This document shows, piece after piece, positions 1 through 6,404 of a stretch of DNA of 7,710 bases. The translations under genes were made by a program, and so were the position numbers. The notes below the pieces were generated by a model that was not told the origin of the DNA, ran no database searches, and saw only the letters and a list, made by a program, of their open reading frames with translations. Origin of the DNA: CAYMJK01 sp043101635 (GTDB lineage Bacteria > Planctomycetota > Phycisphaerae > Phycisphaerales > UBA1924); assembly GCA_043101635.1 (NCBI GenBank), contig JBICIE010000306.1, positions 1-7,710 of the forward strand, given 5' to 3'. Position 1 is the stretch's first letter. The number at the start of each line of letters is the position of its first letter.

Positions 1-759
<759 letters not shown>

Positions 760-763
<4 letters not shown>

Positions 764-1071
764 GCCCCGCCTCCAGGTCCGATCGTCCGCGGCACGACCA
801 GGAATGGGCCGGCGCTCCGCGGCGCCATGCGCAGCGACTCATCCACCGGCAGCGTCGGCCCCGGCCGATCCTCCCGCAGCGCCGCCGGCCGGTCGCCCAC
901 CTGCGCCATCGGCTCGACATCGGTCAGGTCCAGCGACTGCAGGCGCCGCGCGTGCTCCAGCACCGCCCCGAGCCGCTGCCGCTCCGCTTCGACCTCGTCC
1001 TCGGTCAGGCGCAGCTTGGCGAGACGGGCAACCTTGCGGACTTCCTCGGGAGTCAGGGTGTCATCGGGCAT
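760..1071 (-). CDS. gatC: Glutamyl/aspartyl-tRNA amidotransferase subunit C
   Basis: GatC is the small subunit that wraps around GatA and GatB and stabilises the GatCAB amidotransferase. The 103-residue product matches the family's usual ~95-100. The N-terminal helical part (LTPEEVRKVARLAKLRL, residues 6-22) and the segment LDLTDVEPMAQV (47-58) are typical. So is the extended C-terminal tail with LREDRPG and DESLRMAPRSAGPFLVVPR, which threads along GatA. It ends on a GTGA overlap with gatA, the common gatC-gatA order. The start is ATG at 1071, 22 nt after the upstream membrane-protein gene. No Shine-Dalgarno sequence is visible there; instead TACACT lies 5 nt before the ATG, a spacing shared with other genes here. 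It may therefore have its own leaderless transcript as well as read-through from upstream. The call is secure; the promoter is inference. Confidence 0.95.
770..774 (-). promoter_or_regulatory. Shine-Dalgarno of gatA inside the gatC end
   Basis: GGAGG on the minus strand ends 6 nt before the GTG start of gatA, within the last codons of gatC. It is one of only two clear Shine-Dalgarno sequences in the window, and it fixes the GTG at 763 as the gatA start. Confidence 0.75.
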
Positions 1072-1076
1072 GCGGG

Positions 1077-1082
1077 AGTGTA
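1077..1082 (-). promoter_or_regulatory. -10-like TACACT directly upstream of gatC
   Basis: The minus strand reads TACACT, then the 5 nt CCCGC, then the gatC ATG. The hexamer fits the -10 form TAnnnT, and the spacing puts a transcription start at or next to the start codon. No -35 match is visible about 17 bp further upstream. The call rests on the same motif and spacing at three other genes in this window (5729-5724, 5746-5751, 3386-3391). Confidence 0.45.
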
Positions 1083-1093
1083 GTGGTCGCGCA

Positions 1094-1912
1094 TCAGCCC
1101 CCGCCCTTCGGCTTGCCCGTCGCGATATCCTGCCCGCGAAGGAAGCGGATCGTGTCGCGCAGCATCTGCTGGCCGCGCAGCCGCTCCTGCGGGTTGGCGT
1201 GCCCGCCGATGTCGTTGTTCACGATGTCGAACATCCGCCCCATGGCGGTGGCGGGCGGCCCGCGACCGCTGCGAAACGCCTCCTGGTCGCGCCGGGCCTG
1301 CCGCTTCATGTCCGCGATGCGCTCGTGATCGGGCTTGTCGCGCACCTCCCCGCCCATCGCCTCCATCGATCGTTCCATCTGCGCCAGCGCATCGGCAAGG
1401 AACGTCTCGCGCTGCTCCGGAGGGACCGATTCGTACTGCACCGCCTGCTCGTCCCACAGGTCGATCATGAAGCGGCTGACGTTCTCCTCGAACTGCTCCC
1501 GGGCCTTGCCCGCGATCGAACCGGCAAACGCCGCCATCAGCACGCTCTCGCCCGCCGACATGTTCTCGACCCGGTCCACGAACTTCCCGATCAGCTCCAT
1601 CCGCCGCTCGATCGGCAGCTTGTTGAACTCCTCCTGCAGGAAGGTGAAGTCCAGCACCAGCAGCAGGTCGTCGTTCAGATAGTCCGGCTCCGGCGTCGGA
1701 CGCAGCAGGAAATACAGCCCCAGCCCGCCCGCGATCACCGCCGCAGCCCCGGCGCCGATCCCGATGCGCGCTGCCCGCCGGCGCTGATCGTCCGTGCCGA
1801 GGTAGCGGTCCCGCATCGCCCCGAGCCACTCGCGCAGCACATCATGTCGATCACGGGCCGCGATCCGCTCGGCGATCCGCTGCAGCGCGTTGTCTCCGGT
1901 GGGTAGCGCCAT
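1094..1912 (-). CDS. Single-pass membrane protein of unknown function
   Basis: I do not recognise a family. The 272-residue product has a charged N-terminal part (1-49, with DDQRRR just before the membrane) and one transmembrane segment at about 50-70 (IGIGAGAAAVIAGGLGLYFLL). A mostly alpha-helical, charged C-terminal domain follows (about 78-270), rich in Met, Glu and Arg (FLQEEFNKLPIERRMELIGK, MERSMEAMGGEV). The Arg cluster on the N-terminal flank suggests N-in, C-out topology. The tail is Gly/Lys-rich (KPKGGG). The start is ATG at 1912, one base after the stop of the pseudopilin gene, which suggests translational coupling; only a weak GGGGCG lies upstream. A longer frame from 1993 would overlap the pseudopilin by 80 bases and is not preferred. 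It could belong with the pseudopilin and lipoprotein as an envelope module, but this rests only on adjacency. Confidence 0.85.
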   Translation of the reverse strand: MALPTGDNALQRIAERIAARDRHDVLREWLGAMRDRYLGTDDQRRRAARIGIGAGAAAVIAGGLGLYFLLRPTPEPDYLNDDLLLVLDFTFLQEEFNKLPIERRMELIGKFVDRVENMSAGESVLMAAFAGSIAGKAREQFEENVSRFMIDLWDEQAVQYESVPPEQRETFLADALAQMERSMEAMGGEVRDKPDHERIADMKRQARRDQEAFRSGRGPPATAMGRMFDIVNNDIGGHANPQERLRGQQMLRDTIRFLRGQDIATGKPKGGG

Positions 1913-1913
1913 G

Positions 1914-2609
1914 TCAACGCCCCGGCGCCCCGACGCGAGCCATGTCCCGGAACATGCCGAGCAGTTCCTCCTGGTCGATCGAGCGCAGATCATCCGCCCG
2001 CATATCCGGGTAGTACAGCGCGTTGCGCTTCGTCGGGCTGTCGTGCCAGTCGTCCAAATCCTGCAGCAGCGGCCAGCCGCTCGACTGCTCGGCCCGCAGC
2101 CGGTACGCCGTCGTCACGACCTCCGCCGAGCGCCATCCGTCGATGTCGAAGAACGACTCGGCAAACAGCATCGGCCCCGCCGCGACGTACTCATAGCTCA
2201 CCCCCGCCGTCGCCCATACCGGCGCAAAGGCGGTGTCCGGATCCGTGCCGACCCGGTCCGACGGGCAGCGGTACGGCGAGTCCTTGTCGAGGATGAACAG
2301 ATCCTCGCCCGCGGGCTTGCGCGGCACGGCGGTGCCGAGATACGCCTCCAGCAGTTCCAGCAGCGACTTGTCGTTGCCCCCGCCCGGATCGCTGCCGTGC
2401 AGCGGGCGCACCTCCGGCAGCGTGCCGCGCGACTCGGCGTCCAGGTACATCTGCAGCCCCTGGCCGATGGAGCGCAGGTTCGTCTTGCACTTGACGCTCC
2501 GCGCCGCCTCCCGGGCCGCCCCCAAAGCCGGGATGGTGATCCCGATCAGCAGCGCGATGATCGAGATCACCACCAGCAGCTCGATCAGTGTGAACGCGGC
2601 CCGTCGCAT
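1914..2609 (-). CDS. Type II-secretion-like pseudopilin (prepilin-type N-terminal cleavage/methylation protein)
   Basis: This is a 231-residue secreted or inner-membrane pilin-like protein. The class III signal is short: two Arg, then AA|FTLIELLVVISIIALL, with the cut between Ala5 and Phe6, the conserved Glu at +5 (Glu10) and a hydrophobic helix at about 6-27. The -1 residue is Ala instead of the usual Gly. A polar helix follows (AAREAARSVKCKTNLRSIGQ), then a C-terminal domain with CPSDR (Cys115), SYEYVAAG (138-145) and RNALYYPDM (195-203). That last motif resembles the terminal YxDGHV-like motif of the large planctomycete pseudopilin families (T2SS-G / DUF1559-like). ATG at 2609 is chosen over GTG at 2612 because GGGGGAG sits 5 nt before the ATG but only 2 nt before the GTG. 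It lies between a lipoprotein and a membrane protein gene. No secretion ATPase or prepilin peptidase gene is nearby, so the assembly machinery would be encoded elsewhere. Confidence 0.92.
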   Translation of the reverse strand: MRRAAFTLIELLVVISIIALLIGITIPALGAAREAARSVKCKTNLRSIGQGLQMYLDAESRGTLPEVRPLHGSDPGGGNDKSLLELLEAYLGTAVPRKPAGEDLFILDKDSPYRCPSDRVGTDPDTAFAPVWATAGVSYEYVAAGPMLFAESFFDIDGWRSAEVVTTAYRLRAEQSSGWPLLQDLDDWHDSPTKRNALYYPDMRADDLRSIDQEELLGMFRDMARVGAPGR

Positions 2610-2614
2610 CACAT

Positions 2615-2621
2615 CTCCCCC
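2615..2621 (-). promoter_or_regulatory. Shine-Dalgarno deciding the pseudopilin start
   Basis: GGGGGAG on the minus strand lies 5 nt before ATG 2609 and only 2 nt before GTG 2612. The spacing favours the ATG. Confidence 0.6.
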
Positions 2622-2627
2622 GGAACT

Positions 2628-3185
2628 CTATGCGCCCCGGCGCTGCCGCCGGTCCACCAGGGCCGCCGCCGCCGGCGTCTGGATCGCCCGCAGCGTGTCG
2701 GCGTTGGCCTCCAGCCGGTCGCGGAAGCCCGGATCCTGACGCGCCGCCTTCGCCACGCTGTCCACGATGGATTCGGCCGCCCGCTGCATCCGCACCAGGC
2801 GCAGCGCGCTCAGCGCCAGCCCCGCCCCCAGCAGCGCCGGCAGACGCGTCCCGGCCGGCAGCCACGCCGCCACCGCCCCGACGATGGCGCCCAGCGGATC
2901 GCCGCCATCGGCCGAACGCTCCAGCGCGTGATCGACCTGCGTGATCGCTGCCTCAAGCGCTGTCCGCTGGGCCTGGGTGATGGCCAGATCCTCCTCAATG
3001 CGCCGGCGCTCCAATTCGCCGCCCGCCTGTCCATGTTGCCGCTGCAGGGCCCGCTCCTGCGCCCGCAGCGCGCCCGCGAGGGCGCCGGCCCGGTCGCGGG
3101 CCGCCACCAGGTCGGCCTCCCCGATGCAGCCTGCGCTGCCCGCCAGCATTACCACGAGCAGGAAGATGGTCGTTACGCGAGTCAT
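2628..3185 (-). CDS. Predicted lipoprotein with coiled coil and a hydrophobic C-terminal segment
   Basis: I do not recognise a family. The 185-residue product begins with a lipoprotein-like signal (MTRVTTIFLLVVMLAGSAGC). Lipidation is predicted at Cys20, although Ser at -3 makes a non-canonical lipobox. Residues about 24-90 are Ala/Arg/Glu/Gln-rich and probably form a coiled coil (ALRAQERALQRQ, ELERRRIEEDLAITQAQR). Residues about 97-131 are hydrophobic and Gly/Ala-rich and could be a membrane hairpin. A helical, Arg-rich tail follows (134-185). A lipidated N-terminus, coiled coil and hydrophobic segment suggest an envelope-spanning or periplasmic structural role, which is inference. The start is ATG at 3185, with GGGGA 6 nt upstream; the frame stays open to 3851, but the signal peptide fixes this start. 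It ends 18 nt before the pseudopilin start and is probably the first gene of the minus-strand run. Confidence 0.82.
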   Translation of the reverse strand: MTRVTTIFLLVVMLAGSAGCIGEADLVAARDRAGALAGALRAQERALQRQHGQAGGELERRRIEEDLAITQAQRTALEAAITQVDHALERSADGGDPLGAIVGAVAAWLPAGTRLPALLGAGLALSALRLVRMQRAAESIVDSVAKAARQDPGFRDRLEANADTLRAIQTPAAAALVDRRQRRGA

Positions 3186-3261
3186 GGCAGATCCCCAGTC
3201 CGAGGCGCTGATGCGCCGATGCGACGCCCGGAGGCTCCAGGCCGGCTGGGGGGCCACCGCA

Positions 3262-3289
3262 AGCCTAACCGATCCATCCCGCCACGCAA
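3262..3289 (-). promoter_or_regulatory. Possible promoter of the lipoprotein-pseudopilin run
   Basis: On the minus strand TTGCGT (3289-3284) and TAGGCT (3267-3262) are separated by 16 bp, giving -35 and -10 candidates about 77 bp before the lipoprotein ATG. Each matches the sigma-70 consensus at only 3 of 6 positions, so this is a weak candidate. Confidence 0.25.
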
Positions 3290-3315
3290 GCCCGCGGCGA
3301 CCGACCGACCGAAAA

Positions 3316-3327
3316 CGGCGCGCGCCG
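3316..3327. repeat. 12-bp perfect palindrome in the divergent intergenic region
   Basis: CGGCGCGCGCCG is its own reverse complement. It lies in the 214-bp region (3186-3399) between the divergent lipoprotein and lepB genes. Just before it are three tandem CGAC units (3298-3309). In DNA this GC-rich such a palindrome may arise by chance; an operator is possible but unsupported. I see no gene in the 3186-3399 interval. Confidence 0.35.
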
Positions 3328-3385
3328 GTGGCAGGTCGGCCCGCCGCCGCGTCGATTTGCCCGAACCCGCCGGCGCCCGGACCGA

Positions 3386-3391
3386 TACTCT
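3386..3391 (+). promoter_or_regulatory. -10-like TACTCT upstream of lepB
   Basis: TACTCT is followed by 8 nt and then the lepB ATG at 3400. No usable Shine-Dalgarno is present (the GGGG run is only 3 nt from the ATG) and no -35 match is seen. It shares the TACNCT form with sites before three other genes and predicts an mRNA with almost no leader. Confidence 0.45.
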
Positions 3392-3399
3392 TGGGGCCC

Positions 3400-5118
3400 A
3401 TGCCCAGCAGCCCAGAGCAGAACCCCACGCAGCGCCGCCAGACCTCGATCAAGGAAACCCTCACCTCGATCACCATCGCCTTCGTGATGGCGTTCGTCTT
3501 CCGCGCCTTCGTGATCGAGGCCTTCGTCATCCCCACCGGCTCCATGGCGCCGACGCTCATGGGCGCCCACATGCGCTTCCGCGCCCCCCAGACCGCCACC
3601 ACCTGGCAGGTCGGCCCCTGGGATGAGAGCCAGCGCGGCGCCAGCCGCACCCCCGATCCGGTGCAGACCGAGATCGAGGTGCACGACCCCAATCTCGTCG
3701 GCTTCCCCGATCCCTCCATCGACCGCCGGCGCGTGCTCGCCAGCCAGGTCCGGGCCGCGACCAAGCCGCTGCTCTCGGGCGACCGCATCCTGGTCTTCAA
3801 GTACCTCCCGCCCCTGCTCAGCCCCCAGCGCTTCGACATCGTCGTCTTCAAGTACCCCGGCGGGCCGCAGGAGGCCTACATCAAGCGCCTCATCGGCCTG
3901 CCCGGCGAGCAGATCGCCCTCGTCGATGGCGACGTCTTCGTCCGCAAGCTCGCGCCGCGCGCCGGCCCCGATGGCAAGGAGATCTGGGCCCCGGCCCCCG
4001 AGGAACTGGCCCTGCCCGGCGGCACGTGGGACCTCACCGGCTGGGAGATCGCCCGCAAGCCCGAACGCGTCCAGCGCGAGGTATGGCAGCCGGTCTACGA
4101 CGCCGACTACGCCCCGCGCTTCGCAACCGGCCAGGATGGCGCCCGCTGGTTCGAGGGCCCCTGGGAGCCCTCCGGCGCCGGCTGGACCGGCCTCGACGGG
4201 CGCAGCTATCACTACGCCGGCGCCGGCGCCGCCATCCTGCGCTGGAACAGCGCCGAGTGGCCCATCGACGACTGGTATCCATACAACGAAACCACCGGCG
4301 ACTTCCGCGCACTGGGCCGCATGCTCCGCTTTCCGGTCGGGGATGTGCGCATCCGCTTCGGCTACGAGCCGCAGGCCGATGGCCTCACGCTGACGACCGC
4401 GCTCACCACCCGCCGCCATCAGTTCCGCGCCCTGGTCGAGCCCGAGCAGGTCACGCTCCAGATGCGCCCCCAGCCCCATCCCGAAGCCACCGACCCGGCG
4501 TGGGAAACGCTCGAGACCGTGCGCCTCGGCCGCCCCCTCAAGACCGATCACATCTACGAGGTCGAGTTCTGGCACGCCGACCAGGCTCTGTCACTGTTCA
4601 TCGATGGCCGGCGCATCGCTTACAAGCCGTACTACTGGAATCCGGCGCAGCGCATCGAGCAGGCCACCGGCATGGGCGTCGATCAGATACTGCAGCGCGA
4701 GGAGGCCGGCCTCGACAGCCGCCTGCGCATCCCCAGCGCCTACGACACGCCCGCCGAGCCCGAGATCCGCCTCAGCGGCCCCGCTGCGCTGCACCGCGTC
4801 GCCGTCGATCGCGACATCTACTACCAGCCCGGCTCCGGCAACCGCCCCGACCCGCTGCGCGCCGCCCACCCGCGCAACCGCCTCGTGATCCTCAACCAGG
4901 ATCAGTTCTTCACCTGCGGCGACAACAGCCCCGCCAGCAGCGACGGGCGCATGTGGGAAGAGGTCGATCCCTGGGTCGCCCAGGTCGATCCGACCCCCGG
5001 CGTCGTGCCGCGCGACCTGCTGGTGGGACGCGCCTTCTTCGTGTACTTCCCCTCCCTGCACAAGGAAGGCGGCCCGCTGGTCGCGCCCGACTTCGGACGC
5101 CTGCGCTTCCTCTACTGA
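3400..5118 (+). CDS. lepB: Signal peptidase I with very large insertions
   Basis: Type I signal peptidase cuts signal peptides from exported proteins at the outer face of the inner membrane. One transmembrane helix is seen at about 21-43. Box B is FVIPTGSMAPTL with nucleophile Ser48. Box C is GDRILV (128-132 region) and box D is FDIVVFKYPGG...YIKRLIGLPGE with general base Lys162. Box E is CGDNSPASSDGR (506-517), followed by PRDLLVGRAFFVYFP. All catalytic boxes are intact. The protein is 572 residues, against about 180-325 for most bacterial enzymes. Extra sequence lies between boxes B and C (about 57-125) and, mainly, between boxes D and E (about 187-500). The latter is Trp/Tyr-rich and contains YEVEFWHADQALSLFIDGRR (386-405), resembling a LamG/concanavalin-like beta-sandwich strand pair. 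ATG 3400 is chosen because the TM helix and box B follow at the usual distance; the frame is open upstream to 2941, but that part is antisense to the lipoprotein gene. Confidence 0.95.
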   Translation: MPSSPEQNPTQRRQTSIKETLTSITIAFVMAFVFRAFVIEAFVIPTGSMAPTLMGAHMRFRAPQTATTWQVGPWDESQRGASRTPDPVQTEIEVHDPNLVGFPDPSIDRRRVLASQVRAATKPLLSGDRILVFKYLPPLLSPQRFDIVVFKYPGGPQEAYIKRLIGLPGEQIALVDGDVFVRKLAPRAGPDGKEIWAPAPEELALPGGTWDLTGWEIARKPERVQREVWQPVYDADYAPRFATGQDGARWFEGPWEPSGAGWTGLDGRSYHYAGAGAAILRWNSAEWPIDDWYPYNETTGDFRALGRMLRFPVGDVRIRFGYEPQADGLTLTTALTTRRHQFRALVEPEQVTLQMRPQPHPEATDPAWETLETVRLGRPLKTDHIYEVEFWHADQALSLFIDGRRIAYKPYYWNPAQRIEQATGMGVDQILQREEAGLDSRLRIPSAYDTPAEPEIRLSGPAALHRVAVDRDIYYQPGSGNRPDPLRAAHPRNRLVILNQDQFFTCGDNSPASSDGRMWEEVDPWVAQVDPTPGVVPRDLLVGRAFFVYFPSLHKEGGPLVAPDFGRLRFLY

Positions 5119-5150
5119 AGTCGCCCCGGCCGCGCCGCCGCCGAAAGAGC

Positions 5151-5168
5151 CCCGAGCGCAAGCTCGGG
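5151..5168. terminator. Hairpin terminator between convergent lepB and DinB-like gene
   Basis: CCCGAGC and GCTCGGG form a perfect 7-bp stem around a GCAA (GNRA) tetraloop. It lies 32 nt after the lepB stop and 10 nt beyond the stop of the minus-strand gene. Read on the minus strand it is followed closely by CTCTTTC, a short T-rich tract; the plus-strand side has none. It is therefore more convincing as a terminator for the minus-strand gene, and possibly works in both directions. Confidence 0.55.
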
Positions 5169-5178
5169 TGGCCTGTGC

Positions 5179-5718
5179 TCACTGGCTCACTCGCTGATCC
5201 CCCCGCAGCAGTCCGATGTACTCGCGCCACGGCCCCACCTGCTCGCGAAGCTGGTAGCTCAGCCCCTTGGCAACCTGCGCGGTGTGGTGCAGGTCGTGCG
5301 CCGCCCACGTGGCCAGAAGCTGCCCGAGCGTTACCTCGCCCAGCGCCGGATGCGTGCCGCGACGGGCCAGGTCCTCCGCCGTCAGCGCCAGCGCCGCCAG
5401 CGCCCCGAGGTTCTCCCGGCGCAGGCGCGCAAACTCGTCCAGCAGCGACCGCAGCGTGCGCCCGCTCTCCGGGCCGATCGTCCCATCGTGCGGGAACGGA
5501 TCGAACGGGCGCCCCGTCCCCCGCTCCAGGATGATGCGCGCCCGCGGGATCCAGTCCTCCCGCTCCCCGATGATCAGATGCCCCACCACGTTGTACGGGC
5601 TGAACGTGCCGGCCCCGTAGTTCGCGCCCGCCACGTCCTCCGGCAGCGACCCCAGCATGGCGTCAAGCGTCCCCGGCGTGGCCCGCAGGATCGCGGTGAT
5701 GTCAGCAAGGCTCAGCAC
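5179..5718 (-). CDS. DinB-like four-helix-bundle metalloprotein
   Basis: DinB/YfiT-like proteins are small cytoplasmic four-helix bundles that bind a divalent metal through three His; several known members are thiol transferases, but most have no known substrate. The 179-residue product has the first-helix motif SPYNVVGHLIIGEREDW with His47, and the late motif LATWAAHDLHHTAQV with His141 and His145 in an HxxxH arrangement (His144 adjacent). The tail QVGPWREYIGLL is typical of the DinB_2-type family. GTG at 5718 is chosen over TTG at 5724, because the -10-like TACGCT at 5729-5724 overlaps the TTG and lies 5 nt before the GTG; no Shine-Dalgarno is present. The gene diverges from a lipoprotein gene across a symmetric promoter region and converges on lepB. 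The family is confident; the reaction cannot be told from sequence. Confidence 0.9.
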   Translation of the reverse strand: MLSLADITAILRATPGTLDAMLGSLPEDVAGANYGAGTFSPYNVVGHLIIGEREDWIPRARIILERGTGRPFDPFPHDGTIGPESGRTLRSLLDEFARLRRENLGALAALALTAEDLARRGTHPALGEVTLGQLLATWAAHDLHHTAQVAKGLSYQLREQVGPWREYIGLLRGDQRVSQ

Positions 5719-5723
5719 GCCCA

Positions 5724-5729
5724 AGCGTA
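5724..5729 (-). promoter_or_regulatory. -10-like TACGCT of the DinB-like gene
   Basis: The minus strand reads TACGCT, then the 5 nt TGGGC, then GTG 5718. Hexamer and spacing are the same as at the divergent plus-strand gene. No -35 match is visible, and the position implies a leaderless transcript. Confidence 0.5.
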
Positions 5730-5745
5730 TCGGCCCGCGCGCGCA

Positions 5746-5751
5746 TACGCT
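5746..5751 (+). promoter_or_regulatory. -10-like TACGCT of the plus-strand lipoprotein gene
   Basis: TACGCT is followed by the 5 nt CGCGC and then GTG 5757. It mirrors the DinB-like gene's hexamer across the centre of the intergenic region. No Shine-Dalgarno and no -35 match are present. Confidence 0.5.
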
Positions 5752-5756
5752 CGCGC

Positions 5757-6404
5757 GTGCGGCACGCCCGGATCATCGCAGCAGGCCTGATGGCAGCGAA
5801 CATGGCGCTGCTCGGCGCCTGCGCCAGCGATCCCGACGCCTCCGCCGCCGTCTTCCAGATCGAGCCGGCCAGCTACGACGCCGTCTTCAACGCCGCCCGC
5901 GAAACCCTCATCGACGCACGCTTCCCCATGGAGCGCATCGACGCCCGCGCCGGCGTGCTCACCACCGGCTCCAAGCCGTCGGCCGGCCTCGCGACGCCCT
6001 GGGACACCGAGCAGACCACGCTCCGCCAGGAACTCGAGGACTTCCTCAACACCACCAGCCGCTCCGTGCGCATCACCTTCGAGCCGCTGGCCGAGCGCCT
6101 GGCGCCCGACCCGCCCGGACGCGCCGCCCCCGCCGCGCCCGAGCCAGCGCCCGACATGCGCATCCAGAACGACCCGATCGTCGTCGAGGTCCGCGTCGCC
6201 CTGGAGCGCACCCGCCGCCCCGGCTGGCGCCCCGAGCCCTCCGGTGTCGGCCTCAGCACCACCAGCTTCAACCCCGACGACGCCCGGCGCGCCATGACGC
6301 CCCGCTACACCGAGCCCGTCGGCCAGGATGGCCTGCTGGCCCGGCGCCTCGCCGACCAGATCCGCCAGCGCGCCGGCGGCGCCGAGGCCGACGCCGGCGG
6401 CTGA
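5757..6404 (+). CDS. Predicted outer-membrane lipoprotein, BamC-like N-terminal motif
   Basis: The 215-residue product starts with a signal peptide and a canonical lipobox LGAC (19-22), with lipidation predicted at Cys22; Ala at +2 argues against inner-membrane retention. Residues 40-73 (YDAVFNAARETLIDARFP, then ERIDARAGVLTTGSK) resemble the alpha-beta pattern at the start of BamC/NlpB-like and related small envelope lipoprotein domains; this is a resemblance only. The middle part has alternating strand-like segments (SVRITFEPL, 103-111; DPIVVEVRVALERTRR, 139-154) broken by a Pro/Ala-rich linker (117-133). The C-terminus is low-complexity Ala/Gly. The GTG start at 5757 lies 5 nt after TACGCT with no Shine-Dalgarno; the signal peptide begins directly at it. 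The stop codon directly abuts that of the convergent LuxR-type gene. The function is unknown; a role in envelope assembly is inference. Confidence 0.88.
   Translation: MRHARIIAAGLMAANMALLGACASDPDASAAVFQIEPASYDAVFNAARETLIDARFPMERIDARAGVLTTGSKPSAGLATPWDTEQTTLRQELEDFLNTTSRSVRITFEPLAERLAPDPPGRAAPAAPEPAPDMRIQNDPIVVEVRVALERTRRPGWRPEPSGVGLSTTSFNPDDARRAMTPRYTEPVGQDGLLARRLADQIRQRAGGAEADAGG

Larger units (their letters stand above)
5724..5751. repeat. Inverted repeat forming a symmetric divergent promoter
   Basis: AGCGTAT (5724-5730) and ATACGCT (5745-5751) are perfect 7-bp inverted repeats separated by 14 bp of alternating GC. Both start codons lie exactly 5 bp outside the arms, so the 38-bp intergenic region is symmetric about 5737.5. 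It may simply be two facing -10 elements, or it could also be an operator controlling both genes. Confidence 0.6.

Noticed and set aside
1913..1993. 27-codon N-terminal extension of the membrane protein
   Set aside because: It overlaps the end of the pseudopilin gene, while ATG 1912 lies one base after that gene's stop, a normal coupled start.
2941..3399. Upstream extension of the lepB frame
   Set aside because: It overlaps the lipoprotein gene antisense, encodes Arg/Ser/Ala-rich filler, and would place 153 extra residues before the transmembrane helix and box B.
1890..3626. Plus-strand open frame of 578 codons
   Set aside because: It is antisense to the pseudopilin and lipoprotein genes and runs into lepB out of frame; no domain or signal is seen.
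3186..3851. Upstream extension of the minus-strand lipoprotein frame
   Set aside because: It is antisense to lepB and would bury the signal peptide and lipobox inside the protein.
3400..5118. lepB read as a fusion of two unrelated genes
   Set aside because: Catalytic boxes on both sides of the long middle part belong to one signal peptidase, so it is an insertion and not an end-to-end fusion.
4026..5534. Plus-strand open frame of 502 codons within lepB and the DinB-like gene
   Set aside because: It is a frame-shifted shadow of lepB followed by the antisense of the DinB-like gene, with Arg/Pro-rich low complexity.
5719..5724. TTG 5724 as the start of the DinB-like gene
   Set aside because: It overlaps the -10-like TACGCT and gains only two residues; GTG 5718 fits the spacing seen at other genes.
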